Source: Bacteroidales bacterium (GTDB lineage: Bacteria > Bacteroidota > Bacteroidia > Bacteroidales > UBA932). From it: a stretch of DNA of 64,000 bases. This document shows positions 45,711 to 55,472 of this stretch, piece by piece. The notes below the pieces were generated by a model. That model had not been told where the DNA came from and made no database searches. It saw nothing but the letters and a program-made list of their open reading frames with translations. The DNA lies in assembly GCA_009774765.1 (NCBI GenBank), contig VSOK01000008.1:1-64000 (forward strand), given 5' to 3'. How positions within the stretch are numbered: position 1 is the stretch's first letter; the number at the start of each line of letters is the position of its first letter. Position numbers and translations under genes: made by a program.

Positions 45711-46691
45711 ATGAAAAAAAGGGTTCTGATCACAGGGGCAAACAGTCTGCTCGGAGTCAATACGGTAAATGCTTTTCTTGCGGCAGGATATGCAGTAAGG
45801 GGACTTCTGCGCAACAAGGCGTCATACACAGGGGATGCGCATCCCGACCTTGAACTGTATGAAGGTAATTTCACTGATCCCGAATTTACGGAGAAAGCCA
45901 TAAAAGACTGCAGCTATGTCGTGCACTGTGCCGCGAAGACAGGCCAGTGCGGTCCTTATGACTCATTTCACAAAGTAAACGTAAGCGCGACTGAGCAGCT
46001 GATAAAGGCGGCAATAGCCAATGGCGTAAAAAGGATAGTATATGTCGGAAGCGCAAACATCTTCGCTTTCGGTGACGGAAACACTCCCGGCAACGAGGAG
46101 CGTCCTATATGCCATCCGTTTTCCGGCTCGGCATACGCAATAAGCAAATTCAAGGCTCGCCAGTGTCTTTGCGCCTATACATCACAGATTGAAATAGTTA
46201 CAGTATGCCCGACATTTATGCTCGGCGCATACGACTCAAGACCGAGTTCAGGAAGGATTGTGCTTATGGGGTACGGCAGAAGGATCCGTTTCTATCCTCC
46301 CGGAGGAAAAAATTTCGTGCACGTGCAGGACGTGGCAGAAGGCATCGTCGCAGCAATGGACAAAGGGCACAACGGAGAATGCTATCTGCTCTCCAACGAG
46401 AACATTTCATACAAGGACTTCTTCAGGAGCCTCGCTGAGAAAAGCGGCAAAAACACCGTTCTCATACCTGTTCCCAAATGGATCCTTCTTGCAGCAGGGA
46501 CTCTGGGGGATATTGCAGGACACCTTGGCCTGAAGACCGAGGCCACCAGGAACAATATGGAAATCCTGTGCGTACACAACTATTACTCCAACGCAAAATC
46601 AGTCAGAGAGCTGGGCATGACCTACCGTCCAGTCTCACAGGCAATGGACGATTCCATAGCCTGGTTCCGTATGAGAGGACTGATCAGATAA
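45711..46691 (+). CDS. NAD-dependent epimerase/dehydratase family protein
   Basis: The 326-residue extended SDR has TGANSLLG (about 8-15), VVHCAAKTG (about 70-78), and the YxxxK pair in SAYAISKFKA. It resembles 3-beta-hydroxysteroid dehydrogenase and dihydroflavonol reductase-like proteins more than sugar-nucleotide epimerases, but this is a weak reading. With the SDR before it, it may act on a lipid or small polyketide. No acyl-chain synthesis genes are nearby. Confidence 0.85.
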   Translation: MKKRVLITGANSLLGVNTVNAFLAAGYAVRGLLRNKASYTGDAHPDLELYEGNFTDPEFTEKAIKDCSYVVHCAAKTGQCGPYDSFHKVNVSATEQLIKAAIANGVKRIVYVGSANIFAFGDGNTPGNEERPICHPFSGSAYAISKFKARQCLCAYTSQIEIVTVCPTFMLGAYDSRPSSGRIVLMGYGRRIRFYPPGGKNFVHVQDVAEGIVAAMDKGHNGECYLLSNENISYKDFFRSLAEKSGKNTVLIPVPKWILLAAGTLGDIAGHLGLKTEATRNNMEILCVHNYYSNAKSVRELGMTYRPVSQAMDDSIAWFRMRGLIR

Positions 46692-46699
46692 ACGGAGCA

Positions 46700-46723
46700 T
46701 CACAAGGCGTCACTGCCTTGTGA
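46700..46723. terminator. Hairpin overlapping the murA stop codon
   Basis: TCACAAGGC (46700-46708) pairs with 46715-46723 around a 6-nt loop. It lies between the convergent epimerase and murA genes and covers the last bases of murA. No T-run follows, so termination is weakly supported. Confidence 0.5.
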
Positions 46724-48017
46724 TGTGTGCTCCGAGTGAATTCAGACGCAGATCAATATCTTCATATCCGCGGTCTATCTGCTCTATATTGCTGATTATG
46801 CTGGTACCTTTTGCTGACATTGCCGCTATAAGCAGAGCAATGCCGGCACGTATGTCAGGAGACAGCATATTGCCTGCCTTAAGGCAGAAATTATGGTCGT
46901 GACCTATGACCACAGCCCTGTGAGGGTCACAAAGAATGATCTGGGCTCCCATATCAATCAGCTTGTCGACAAAGAACAGGCGGCTTTCAAACATCTTCTG
47001 ATGTATAAGCACGCTGCCTTTGCATTGTGTAGCGACAACAAGCATGACACTCAGCAGGTCCGGGCTGAGTCCTGGCCACGGAGCATCAGCGAAAGTCATA
47101 ATGGACCCGTCAAGAAAAGACTCTATGACATAGCTTTCCTGCTCCGGGACAAAGATGTCGTCACCTCTCTGCTCCAGATGGACTCCGAGACGGCGGAAAT
47201 ATTCCGGCATAATGCCGAGATTTTCATAGGACACATCCTTTATGGTGATGGAACTGCGGTTGAGAGCGGCCATACCGATAAAACTGCCTATTTCAATCAT
47301 ATCTGGCAATATGGTATGCGTTGCCTTGTGAAGGGTCTTGACACCCTTGACAGTCAGAAGATTGGAACCTATACCTTCGATCCTGGCCCCCATATTCACC
47401 AGAAGCCGGCTAAGCTGCTGTATATAAGGTTCACAGGCAGCATTATAGATTACGGTAGTACCTTCGGCAAGCACAGCCGCCATCAGAATATTTGCGGTAC
47501 CTGTGACAGACGCCTCGTCAAGAAGCATGGAAGCCCCTTTGAGACGTGTGCCGCTATGCAGGTAGAACGCCTTTTTCTTTTCATCATATTCAGCCTCCGC
47601 CCCAAGGTTCATCATTCCGGATATATGGGTATCCACCCTGCGCCGGCCGATCTTGTCTCCACCCGGCTTCGGGAAGTATGCTCTGCCGAAACGCGCCAGA
47701 AGCGGCCCCACAACCATCACAGACCCGCGCAAAGCAGCACATTTGCGTACAAAGTCATCGCTTGCAGCATATTCCGTATCTATTTCATCCGCCTTGAATG
47801 TATAACGGCCTTTGTCGTGACGTGTCACTTTCACTCCCATACCTTCAAGAAGAAGTATAAGATTACGCACATCGAGAATTTCCGGTATATTGGAAACCGT
47901 AACCTCCTCTGACGTCAGCAGTACCGCACTGATAATCTGGAGAGCCTCGTTCTTTGCCCCCTGCGGACGTATCATACCGCTCAGCTTATAACCTCCTTCA
48001 ATAACAAATGAACTCAT
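46710..48017 (-). CDS. murA: UDP-N-acetylglucosamine 1-carboxyvinyltransferase MurA, Asp active site
   Basis: MurA makes the first committed step of peptidoglycan by transferring enolpyruvate from PEP to UDP-GlcNAc. The 435-residue protein has the two-domain EPSP-synthase fold: G-x-K-N-E near 20-24, GPLLARFG (104-111) and the catalytic loop PGGDKIGRRRVDTH (118-131). Asp121 stands at the position of E. coli Cys115, the residue that fosfomycin alkylates. A Cys-to-Asp MurA remains active and is fosfomycin-resistant in other bacteria. It follows murB by 16 nt. Confidence 0.95.
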   Translation of the reverse strand: MSSFVIEGGYKLSGMIRPQGAKNEALQIISAVLLTSEEVTVSNIPEILDVRNLILLLEGMGVKVTRHDKGRYTFKADEIDTEYAASDDFVRKCAALRGSVMVVGPLLARFGRAYFPKPGGDKIGRRRVDTHISGMMNLGAEAEYDEKKKAFYLHSGTRLKGASMLLDEASVTGTANILMAAVLAEGTTVIYNAACEPYIQQLSRLLVNMGARIEGIGSNLLTVKGVKTLHKATHTILPDMIEIGSFIGMAALNRSSITIKDVSYENLGIMPEYFRRLGVHLEQRGDDIFVPEQESYVIESFLDGSIMTFADAPWPGLSPDLLSVMLVVATQCKGSVLIHQKMFESRLFFVDKLIDMGAQIILCDPHRAVVIGHDHNFCLKAGNMLSPDIRAGIALLIAAMSAKGTSIISNIEQIDRGYEDIDLRLNSLGAHITRQ

Positions 48018-48033
48018 ATCAATATCATTTTAT

Positions 48034-49095
48034 TCAGACGTGCTCCACTTCAGGATGGAGCTGTATATCAAATTTTTCCATAACGGACCTGATTATTTTC
48101 CGCTCCAATGCGACAACTTCGTCCGGAGAGGCATTGCCGGTCACATTGACAAGCACAAGAGGCTGTTTCCCGTAGACTCCGACATTGCCTTCAATATAAC
48201 CTTTCCAGCCGCACTGCTCAATCAGCCAGGCTGCAGGAATCTTTACAAAACCGGAACCTGCATCATATCCAGGCACAGTACAGTTGTCCCCGAGTGAAAG
48301 TCTGGCCACAGACACGACTTTGTCGTATGCTGATTTGGGCACTACAGGATTTTTGAAAAAACTTCCCGCACTGCCTGTCTCTGAAGGCTCAGGAAGCTTG
48401 GTCTTCCGGACATCGGTAATGACTTTCCTTACAAGTCCAGGCGTCAGTACCTTCAGAAGCTCATCTCCGGATACCCCGGCCTCTTCTTCCACAGCAGACC
48501 TGATATGCCCGTAGTCAAGGACAGGAGCAGGAGTCCTATGCAGACGGAAAACGACAGAGGTAACTACATATCTGCCTTTCCGGTCTGTCTTGAAAAGCGA
48601 TTCCCGATAGCCATATCCGCACTCATCCCGAGAAAATTCAACTATACGTCCCGTTACGGCATCAAAACACTTGACTTTGTATATAATATCCTTGACTTCA
48701 ACTCCGTACGCGCCGATATTCTGCACTGCAGCCGCGCCTGTTTCACCTGGAATATAAGACAGGTTCTCCGCACCCCAAAGATTATTCTCCGCCGCCCAGC
48801 CGCAAAAATCATCGAACACGACACCTGCACCGACTTCAACACAGCAGTCCGTGGACTGGAAGTCAGGATCGATAAACCTGATCCTTGAATGAAATACAGT
48901 ACCAGGAAAATCCTTAGTAAAAAGCAGATTGCTGCCTCCTCCTATATGGAGTACAGGCTTAGGAAGGTCATACAGATGCCCGGCATACAGCTTCTCCAGC
49001 TCCCCGACACTGTCATATTCCACAAGGCAGGCACAATGCACCTTCATTCCGAAAGTGTTGCGTGCTGTAAGATCATAGTCCCGGATGATTTCCAT
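48034..49095 (-). CDS. murB: UDP-N-acetylenolpyruvoylglucosamine reductase
   Basis: MurB reduces the MurA product with NADPH through bound FAD, giving UDP-MurNAc. The 353 residues show the FAD-binding segments HIGGGSNLLF (about 51-60) and IPGETGAAAVQNIGAYGVE, the catalytic Ser in GSAGSFFKNP and the closing Glu of HPEVEH. The presence of the extra loop region after that Ser fits type I MurB. It lies between GH109 and murA in the same direction. Confidence 0.96.
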   Translation of the reverse strand: MEIIRDYDLTARNTFGMKVHCACLVEYDSVGELEKLYAGHLYDLPKPVLHIGGGSNLLFTKDFPGTVFHSRIRFIDPDFQSTDCCVEVGAGVVFDDFCGWAAENNLWGAENLSYIPGETGAAAVQNIGAYGVEVKDIIYKVKCFDAVTGRIVEFSRDECGYGYRESLFKTDRKGRYVVTSVVFRLHRTPAPVLDYGHIRSAVEEEAGVSGDELLKVLTPGLVRKVITDVRKTKLPEPSETGSAGSFFKNPVVPKSAYDKVVSVARLSLGDNCTVPGYDAGSGFVKIPAAWLIEQCGWKGYIEGNVGVYGKQPLVLVNVTGNASPDEVVALERKIIRSVMEKFDIQLHPEVEHV

Positions 49096-49122
49096 CGCAA
49101 TATCCTGTCAATTCATAAAACG

Positions 49123-50520
49123 CTATTCCACCAGGGCAAAATGCAACCCGTCGAGCTTGTCCCAGGCACCACGGGTGAAGTCAGGGACCCTGACCGGCTT
49201 GCTTCCGTTCTCTATGGAAGCTGATGTCAGTTCACCGATGCAGGACCACTCGGCTGCGTCATAGACGTCCTGGTCCAAAGGAAGACCGTTGCGCAGACAA
49301 TAGACAAGACGGTAGTCCATTATGAAGTCCATTCCGCCATGACCGCCAACTTTCTTTGCCTTTTCCTCTATTTCCTTGACGATAGGATGACGGTACTTCT
49401 CCATCAACGCATCACGGACGTCATCAGGAACAAAGCTATGGGAAGAAATGTCATCATAAGACCTGATGGAGTCTTCTATCTGGTCCGGCTCAAAAGAGTA
49501 GCCAGGATAAGGGTACTTCTCTGCATAGCCTTTCGTCCCGACAACCTGGTACATACGGTCGTATGGACGCGGAGTATAAACGTTGTGCTGGAGGAGGATG
49601 GTCTTTTCGTTCACGGTACGGATTACGGTAGTCGTCTGGTCACCGTTGGCAAAAGAATCCTTGCCCATACGATCCTCGGCAAGACTGCGGCCTATCACCG
49701 ATTTCGTGTCCATCGATACAAGATAGTCCATACGGTCACCGCGGTGGATGCCAAGCACCTGGCAGTCAGGGCCGAGACCGTGCGTCGCATACACATCGCC
49801 GCGATGAGAGCGGTTGAAATCAAGGCGCCAGTTGCCGTAGTAATCATCCCAGTACTCGGAAAGATTATGGATATAAGAGCCTTCAGCATGCAGTATCTCA
49901 CCGAAAAGGCCCTGCTGCGCCATATTAAGCGTCGTCAGCTCAAAGAAGTCGTAGACGCAGTTCTCAAGCATCATACAGTGACGGCGCGTGCGCTCAGAGG
50001 TGTCAACCAGACGCCAGCAATCAGCCACTGACGTCGCGGCCGGGACCTCAACGGCAACGTGCTTGCCGTGCTCCATCGCGTAGACAGCCATGTCGGTGTG
50101 GCTGAGCCAGTCTGTGCAGATGTAAACAAGGTCGATGTCATCGCGTTCGCACAGACGCATCCAGCCGTCAGGGCCGCTGTAACCGGAGGCGGAAGGGAGA
50201 CCGCGGCCGAGAAGAAGCTCCTGGCAAGAGTCGACGCGGGACTCCTCAAGGTCGCACAGGGCAACCACGCGAACACCGTCTATATATGAAAAACGGTAGA
50301 CCGCGGAAGGACCGCGCATACCGAGCCCGATGAAGCCGACACGCACCGTGTCAAGCGGAGAAGCGGCAAAGGACAGCATATCGGTCTGACCCGGAGCACG
50401 CGAAGGCTCCGGGAACACTATCACACCGTCCTGGATTCTGTAGGGTCCTTCATTGCAGGAGGACAATATACCGCATATCACCAGACATACCGTACAAAGA
50501 GCATAAAACCGTTTTTTCAT
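49123..50520 (-). CDS. GH109-type NAD-dependent glycosidase lipoprotein
   Basis: The 465-residue protein is a Gfo/Idh/MocA-fold protein with a lipobox (C22) and a dinucleotide loop GLGMRG at 65-70. The segments MLENCVYDFFEL, THGLGPDCQVLGIHRGDRM, GGHGGMDFIMDY and VPDFTRGAWDKL match my memory of GH109, the family that removes alpha-N-acetylgalactosamine through a bound NAD and a transient oxidation. Known members act on blood-group A or mucin O-glycans. It stands between metG and murB with 25-27 nt gaps, an odd place for a scavenging enzyme. Function by family; substrate unverified. Confidence 0.88.
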   Translation of the reverse strand: MKKRFYALCTVCLVICGILSSCNEGPYRIQDGVIVFPEPSRAPGQTDMLSFAASPLDTVRVGFIGLGMRGPSAVYRFSYIDGVRVVALCDLEESRVDSCQELLLGRGLPSASGYSGPDGWMRLCERDDIDLVYICTDWLSHTDMAVYAMEHGKHVAVEVPAATSVADCWRLVDTSERTRRHCMMLENCVYDFFELTTLNMAQQGLFGEILHAEGSYIHNLSEYWDDYYGNWRLDFNRSHRGDVYATHGLGPDCQVLGIHRGDRMDYLVSMDTKSVIGRSLAEDRMGKDSFANGDQTTTVIRTVNEKTILLQHNVYTPRPYDRMYQVVGTKGYAEKYPYPGYSFEPDQIEDSIRSYDDISSHSFVPDDVRDALMEKYRHPIVKEIEEKAKKVGGHGGMDFIMDYRLVYCLRNGLPLDQDVYDAAEWSCIGELTSASIENGSKPVRVPDFTRGAWDKLDGLHFALVE

Positions 50521-50545
50521 AATATGATTTTTTATGTTAATGTTC

Positions 50546-52735
50546 CTATCCTATCTCGGCTCCGTTGGAAAGAGTCTCCTGAGGAGTGACAAAACGCATT
50601 TTGCCGTCTCCCTGACGGGCCATCAGAATCATACCCTTTGATTCTATCCCGCGTATTTTGCGAGGAGCCAGGTTGGCAAGGATACAAATCTGCTTTCCGA
50701 CCATATCTTCAGGAGAATAATACTCAGCGATACCGGACACTATAGTACGTGTATCGATACCCGTATCTATAGTAAGCTTGAGAAGTTTGTCTGTCTTGGG
50801 CACCCGCTCAGCCTCAATGACCGTAGCCGTGCGTATATCCATTTTCCCAAAATCATCAAATGTACATTCCTCTTTCTGAGGAGCGACCACTTTTGCAGCC
50901 TCCGCTGCAGCTTCAGCCGCCTTTTCCGCCCTTATCGCATCAAGACGGTCAAGCTGCGCCTGTATGGCATCATCCTCTATCTTGGCAAAAAGCAGCTCCG
51001 CCGCACCTATCTGGTGGCCCTCAGGAAGCAGGTCTCCATTCCCGAGCATATCCCATTTCAGGCATACGCATTTACCCTCACCCGGGCAGACTGAAGACGC
51101 ACAGACTGCCGGCACGGTATGCAACGCCGCACCTTCACCGTCTCTGTATGTATTGACGGTCTCCTGCTCTCCCTTACGGTGATCCGTTCCGGCACAAAGA
51201 CATACATCCAGCATTTTGCGCAGCTTCTCGGAAGAGAACGGCAGGAACGGCTCGAATGCAATCGCCAGAGACGCACATATCTGAAGGCTGACATTCAATA
51301 TGGTGGCACAACGCGCCATATCAGACTTGGCCACTTTCCACGGTTCAGTATCTGAGATATACTTGTTTCCCACGCGTGCGATTCCCATAGCATCCTTCAG
51401 TGCCTCACGGAAATGGTAGCTATCAAGGTTCTTCTCCATACTTGCCCTGAGCACAGGGATTTCAGCCAGAGCCTCCCTGTCAATGTCAAGAAGTTCTCCC
51501 GCTGCAGGTACCTTACCTTCAAAATATTTATGCGTAAGCACTACGGCACGGTTGACGAAATTACCGAAGATGGCGACAAGCTCACTGTTGTTGCGTGCCT
51601 GGAAGTCTTTCCATGAAAAATCATTGTCTTTAGTCTCAGGAGCATTGGCCGTCAGGACATAGCGCAGCACATCCTCCTTGCCCGGGAACTGCTCGAGATA
51701 TTCGTGAGCCCACACGGCCCAGTTGCGTGAAGTTGAGATCTTGTCCCCTTCAAGGTTAAGAAACTCGTTTGCAGGAACATTCTCAGGAAGTATATAATCA
51801 CCGTATGCCTTGAGCATAGACGGGAATACAATGCAATGGAACACGATATTGTCCTTGCCGATAAAGTGCACAAGCTTGGTGTCACGGGATTTCCACCAGG
51901 TCTCCCAGGACTGCGGAAGCAGCTCTTTAGTATTTGATATATATCCGATAGGAGCATCGAACCACACATAAAGCACCTTTCCCTCGGCCCCCTCAACAGG
52001 AACCGGCACTCCCCAGTCAAGGTCACGGCTCACCGCACGCGGCTGAAGCCCTCCGTCAATCCAGGATTTGCACTGTCCGTACACATTTGTCCTCCACTCC
52101 TTGTGCCCGTCAAGAATCCATTCCTTCAACCAGGACTCATACCGGTCAAGAGGAAGATACCAGTGTTTTGTGCTCTTCTTGACAAGCGCGCTTCCGCTCA
52201 AAGCTGATTTCGGATTGATCAGCTCATCCGGAGAAAGGGTGCTTCCGCATTTCTCGCACTGGTCACCGTATGCTCCCTCAGAGCCGCATTTTGGACAGGT
52301 ACCGGTAATATAGCGGTCTGCAAGAAAGGTTCCCGCAGCCTCATCATAATACTGCTCGCTCTCCTTCTCTATGAATTTGCCCTCGTCATACAGCTTGCGG
52401 AAAAATTCCGAAGCCGTCACGGAATGGGTCTCGGATGATGTCCGGGAATATATGTCAAAGTTGATTCCCAGCCCGGAAAACGAATCCCTGATAATCTTGT
52501 TATATGTGTCCACAATATCCTGTGGAGTACATCCCTGCTTCTGGGCCTTGATGGTGATAGGCACACCGTGCTCGTCGGAACCGCAGACATAAAGCACGTC
52601 CTCCCCCTTCATCCTCAGATACCTCACATAAATGTCCGCCGGCACATACACTCCGGCAAGATGACCGATATGCACCGGTCCGTTGGCGTATGGCAACGCG
52701 CAGGTCACCAAAGTACGTTTGTAATTGCTGTCCAT
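50546..52735 (-). CDS. metG: Methionyl-tRNA synthetase with C-terminal tRNA-binding domain
   Basis: MetRS charges tRNA-Met. The 729-residue protein has the class I HIGH at 22-25, a zinc knuckle CPKCGSEGAYGDQCEKCG (about 145-162), the KMSKS-equivalent KISTSRN, and a C-terminal Trbp111/EMAP-like OB fold (about 625-729) that binds tRNA. A Cys/Glu/Gly-rich segment of about 60 residues (550-610) precedes it and looks poorly conserved. It follows dnaG by 12 nt. Confidence 0.96.
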   Translation of the reverse strand: MDSNYKRTLVTCALPYANGPVHIGHLAGVYVPADIYVRYLRMKGEDVLYVCGSDEHGVPITIKAQKQGCTPQDIVDTYNKIIRDSFSGLGINFDIYSRTSSETHSVTASEFFRKLYDEGKFIEKESEQYYDEAAGTFLADRYITGTCPKCGSEGAYGDQCEKCGSTLSPDELINPKSALSGSALVKKSTKHWYLPLDRYESWLKEWILDGHKEWRTNVYGQCKSWIDGGLQPRAVSRDLDWGVPVPVEGAEGKVLYVWFDAPIGYISNTKELLPQSWETWWKSRDTKLVHFIGKDNIVFHCIVFPSMLKAYGDYILPENVPANEFLNLEGDKISTSRNWAVWAHEYLEQFPGKEDVLRYVLTANAPETKDNDFSWKDFQARNNSELVAIFGNFVNRAVVLTHKYFEGKVPAAGELLDIDREALAEIPVLRASMEKNLDSYHFREALKDAMGIARVGNKYISDTEPWKVAKSDMARCATILNVSLQICASLAIAFEPFLPFSSEKLRKMLDVCLCAGTDHRKGEQETVNTYRDGEGAALHTVPAVCASSVCPGEGKCVCLKWDMLGNGDLLPEGHQIGAAELLFAKIEDDAIQAQLDRLDAIRAEKAAEAAAEAAKVVAPQKEECTFDDFGKMDIRTATVIEAERVPKTDKLLKLTIDTGIDTRTIVSGIAEYYSPEDMVGKQICILANLAPRKIRGIESKGMILMARQGDGKMRFVTPQETLSNGAEIG

Positions 52736-52747
52736 ATACTTTTCTGT

Positions 52748-54742
52748 TTATTTTCTGTTGAATCCCCTTCCAAGCTTTTCATTCATAATCATTTTCTTGC
52801 GGTTGAGATCCTGAAGCTCTTCAAGAATATCCTTCTGTCCCTCAATATCCCCTGGATCAAGCGCAAGAAGCTTTTCGGAAATATCCTTTATCCTCTTTTC
52901 TATGCGTTTTACTTTATATATGATAATAGAACGGGGCACATACATCACAAGCTGTGTCGCCTCTGCCGTCATAGAGTCAAGATAGTTCTTGACTGTTAGG
53001 TCGTATTTCGGAACCACAAGGTCCAAAGCGACCTCTGCCACATAACGGTCACTGCTGTTCATAATCCTCTGGGCAATCTGGTCCTGAGACAGCCCCTCCT
53101 CATATAATTCAAAATAACGTTCGTATGCATTGTGATAGAGTTCATTGCAGAACTCATCACCGTCAGCGGCAAGCGAAACGTCAATAAAATCAGCCACTGT
53201 CAGCGGTTCCTCCGAAAAAAAGTCCGAATCACGGTCAAACTGCAGCACCTCCTGTCCCTTGTTCAGGACAAAATCAAGCAGCTCACGTTCGCAAGGCGCA
53301 AGCATCGGATCGGTAATCCCCGGCTTTGCGGCAGGTTCAATCCTCACATCCTCACGGACCGGCACACTCCCGTTGTCCGGACCATCAACGTAGACAGGCT
53401 TCCTTGCCTGTCTGTCATTATGCTTCTTCTCTTCCGCCAGCAGTTCTCCTCTTGTCGTCCTTATCCTGTCAAACAGTATCTGCGCCTCTATATTGAACTT
53501 GATGCTGCAGCTCTCCACATAGACAGACCTTTTGACCGCATCAGGAATCAACGCTATCGTATCGGCTATATCGTTTATCAGATTGGCTTTCTTCAGCGGG
53601 TCACCTCCGGCCTCATTGAGGAGCAGATCAGATTTGAAACTGATGAAATCCTGTTCGTGCTCACTTATAAAGCCACGGACTTCCTCCTGAGTATGCTTGC
53701 GTGAGAACGAATCCGGATCATCACCGTCAGGGAGAAGCACCACCTTTACATTCATACCCTCCTTCAGCACAAGACCGATACCCCTCAATGCGGCGTGTAT
53801 CCCGGCGGAATCCCCGTCATATATGATAGTTACATTTTCCGTGAACTTCCTTATCAGCCTTATCTGCTCCACGGTCAGGGATGTACCGCTTGAAGCGACG
53901 ACATTGGTGATTCCGAGCTGGTGCATCGAGATGACATCAAGATAGCCTTCCACAAGAAGACAATTGTCCTGACGCGAAATCTCATTCTTGGCAAAATAGA
54001 TTCCGTACAGGGACTTGCTCTTGACATATATCTCAGTCTCGGGAGAATTGACATATTTTGCCACGGTCTTGTCAGACCTCAGGGTACGGCATCCGAAAGC
54101 TATGACCCTTCCGCTTACAGAATGGATTGGAAAGACCACCCTTTCATAGAACCTGTCCGTAAGACTGCCGTCATCCCTCCTTACGCACAGTCCGGTATCA
54201 ACAAGGAACTCTTCCTTGTATCCCGCCTCACGGGCTGTACGGGACAAAGACTTCCTGTCAGAAGGAGCCCATCCGAGACCGAATTTCTCAATCGTCGCAT
54301 CCTCCAGACCTCTTGACTGGAAATAGGCATAACCGACCGACCGGCCCTCCTGGGTCCTGAGCGAATCACGGAAAAATCTGGAGGCATACTCCGAGACAAG
54401 AAGCAGGCTTTCATTCCTCTGCCTTCCGGCAATTTCCTCGGCCGTCTCCTCCTTTTCCACCACCTCTATATTGTATTTTCTCGCAAGGTACTTCAGAGCA
54501 TCGACATAAGACAGCGTCTCATGCTCCATCACGAACCCAACGGCCGTACCGGACTTGCCGCATCCGAAACATTTGTATATACCTTTGGCAGGAGACACGT
54601 AGAAAGACGGGGTCTTCTCATTATGGAACGGACAGCAGGCCATATAATTGGCCCCACGCCGCTTCAAAGTGACGAAATCCCCGACCACATCAACGATCTG
54701 CGCTGAATCCAGTATCTGATCAACGGTCTGCTTTGGTATCAT
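52748..54742 (-). CDS. dnaG: DNA primase
   Basis: DnaG makes RNA primers for replication. The 664 residues start with a CHC2 zinc finger (C37, H40, C58, C61), then the catalytic N-terminal domain and TOPRIM with LLVEGYLDVISM and the DGDSAG acidic motif, and end with a helicase-binding helical domain (about 510-664). It lies between the HdeD-like gene (7 nt) and metG (12 nt). Confidence 0.96.
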   Translation of the reverse strand: MIPKQTVDQILDSAQIVDVVGDFVTLKRRGANYMACCPFHNEKTPSFYVSPAKGIYKCFGCGKSGTAVGFVMEHETLSYVDALKYLARKYNIEVVEKEETAEEIAGRQRNESLLLVSEYASRFFRDSLRTQEGRSVGYAYFQSRGLEDATIEKFGLGWAPSDRKSLSRTAREAGYKEEFLVDTGLCVRRDDGSLTDRFYERVVFPIHSVSGRVIAFGCRTLRSDKTVAKYVNSPETEIYVKSKSLYGIYFAKNEISRQDNCLLVEGYLDVISMHQLGITNVVASSGTSLTVEQIRLIRKFTENVTIIYDGDSAGIHAALRGIGLVLKEGMNVKVVLLPDGDDPDSFSRKHTQEEVRGFISEHEQDFISFKSDLLLNEAGGDPLKKANLINDIADTIALIPDAVKRSVYVESCSIKFNIEAQILFDRIRTTRGELLAEEKKHNDRQARKPVYVDGPDNGSVPVREDVRIEPAAKPGITDPMLAPCERELLDFVLNKGQEVLQFDRDSDFFSEEPLTVADFIDVSLAADGDEFCNELYHNAYERYFELYEEGLSQDQIAQRIMNSSDRYVAEVALDLVVPKYDLTVKNYLDSMTAEATQLVMYVPRSIIIYKVKRIEKRIKDISEKLLALDPGDIEGQKDILEELQDLNRKKMIMNEKLGRGFNRK

Positions 54743-54749
54743 TCCGGCA

Positions 54750-55382
54750 TCAATCCTCTACTTTTTCGTATTCCACGTCCTTGACATCAGACAGATTGCC
54801 GACCTTGCCCGTATTATTGGTCTCAGGTCCGGAAAATTTGACATCATAGGCCTTCATAGCCTTGTTCATCCTGCAGGTAGCAAGGAATTCAGAGATTCCG
54901 TACACAAGAGTAGCTATACCTGCTACAAGAGTAAGCGCGGAGGCTGAACCGAAAGGGTTGAAAAGCAGAAGAGAGCCGCCGATGGCGCACAGCACCGGAA
55001 AGATAAAGAACATAAATCCGAAACCTATCACACTCGTAGTGCTCGCGAGCACCACTATCTGAAATACACCGAGTACAAGCAGCACGACTCCGAGAAGGAA
55101 TATTATCACGCTTGCCACAGCTCCCGGATACATAAATATTATCACACCCAACACGACATCGACAACCGCATTTGCTACCATAAGGCTAAGCGCGCCTCTC
55201 TGCCTGTTGATGATCCCGTATGCGAAAGACACCAGTCCGGAAGCTATCAGAAAAGCCGCCAGAACCTTCACGACAAGCATCAGGGATGTCTCCGGCTTTA
55301 TGACCATTATCAAACCTACAACAATAGCGGCTATGGCTCTCAGCCAGCCTCCGAATCTGTTCTTGAAACCGAAAGTAATCAT
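54750..55382 (-). CDS. HdeD family membrane protein (DUF308)
   Basis: The 210-residue protein has six hydrophobic segments (about 12-185) arranged in three helix pairs, typical of the HdeD/DUF308 family, named for an acid-resistance locus protein of E. coli. Its mechanism is unknown. The charged C-terminal tail is cytoplasmic. It is the first gene of the minus-strand run to murA; a possible -7 element is CAAAAATA at 55410-55417 (minus-strand TATTTTTG). Confidence 0.85.
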   Translation of the reverse strand: MITFGFKNRFGGWLRAIAAIVVGLIMVIKPETSLMLVVKVLAAFLIASGLVSFAYGIINRQRGALSLMVANAVVDVVLGVIIFMYPGAVASVIIFLLGVVLLVLGVFQIVVLASTTSVIGFGFMFFIFPVLCAIGGSLLLFNPFGSASALTLVAGIATLVYGISEFLATCRMNKAMKAYDVKFSGPETNNTGKVGNLSDVKDVEYEKVED

Positions 55383-55472
55383 TTTGAATCTTACATATTA
55401 CAACATCTGCAAAAATAAGGATTTTTTAGTATTTTCGCGGCTCTTTTATCATATAATGTATAAGTTAGCGGT

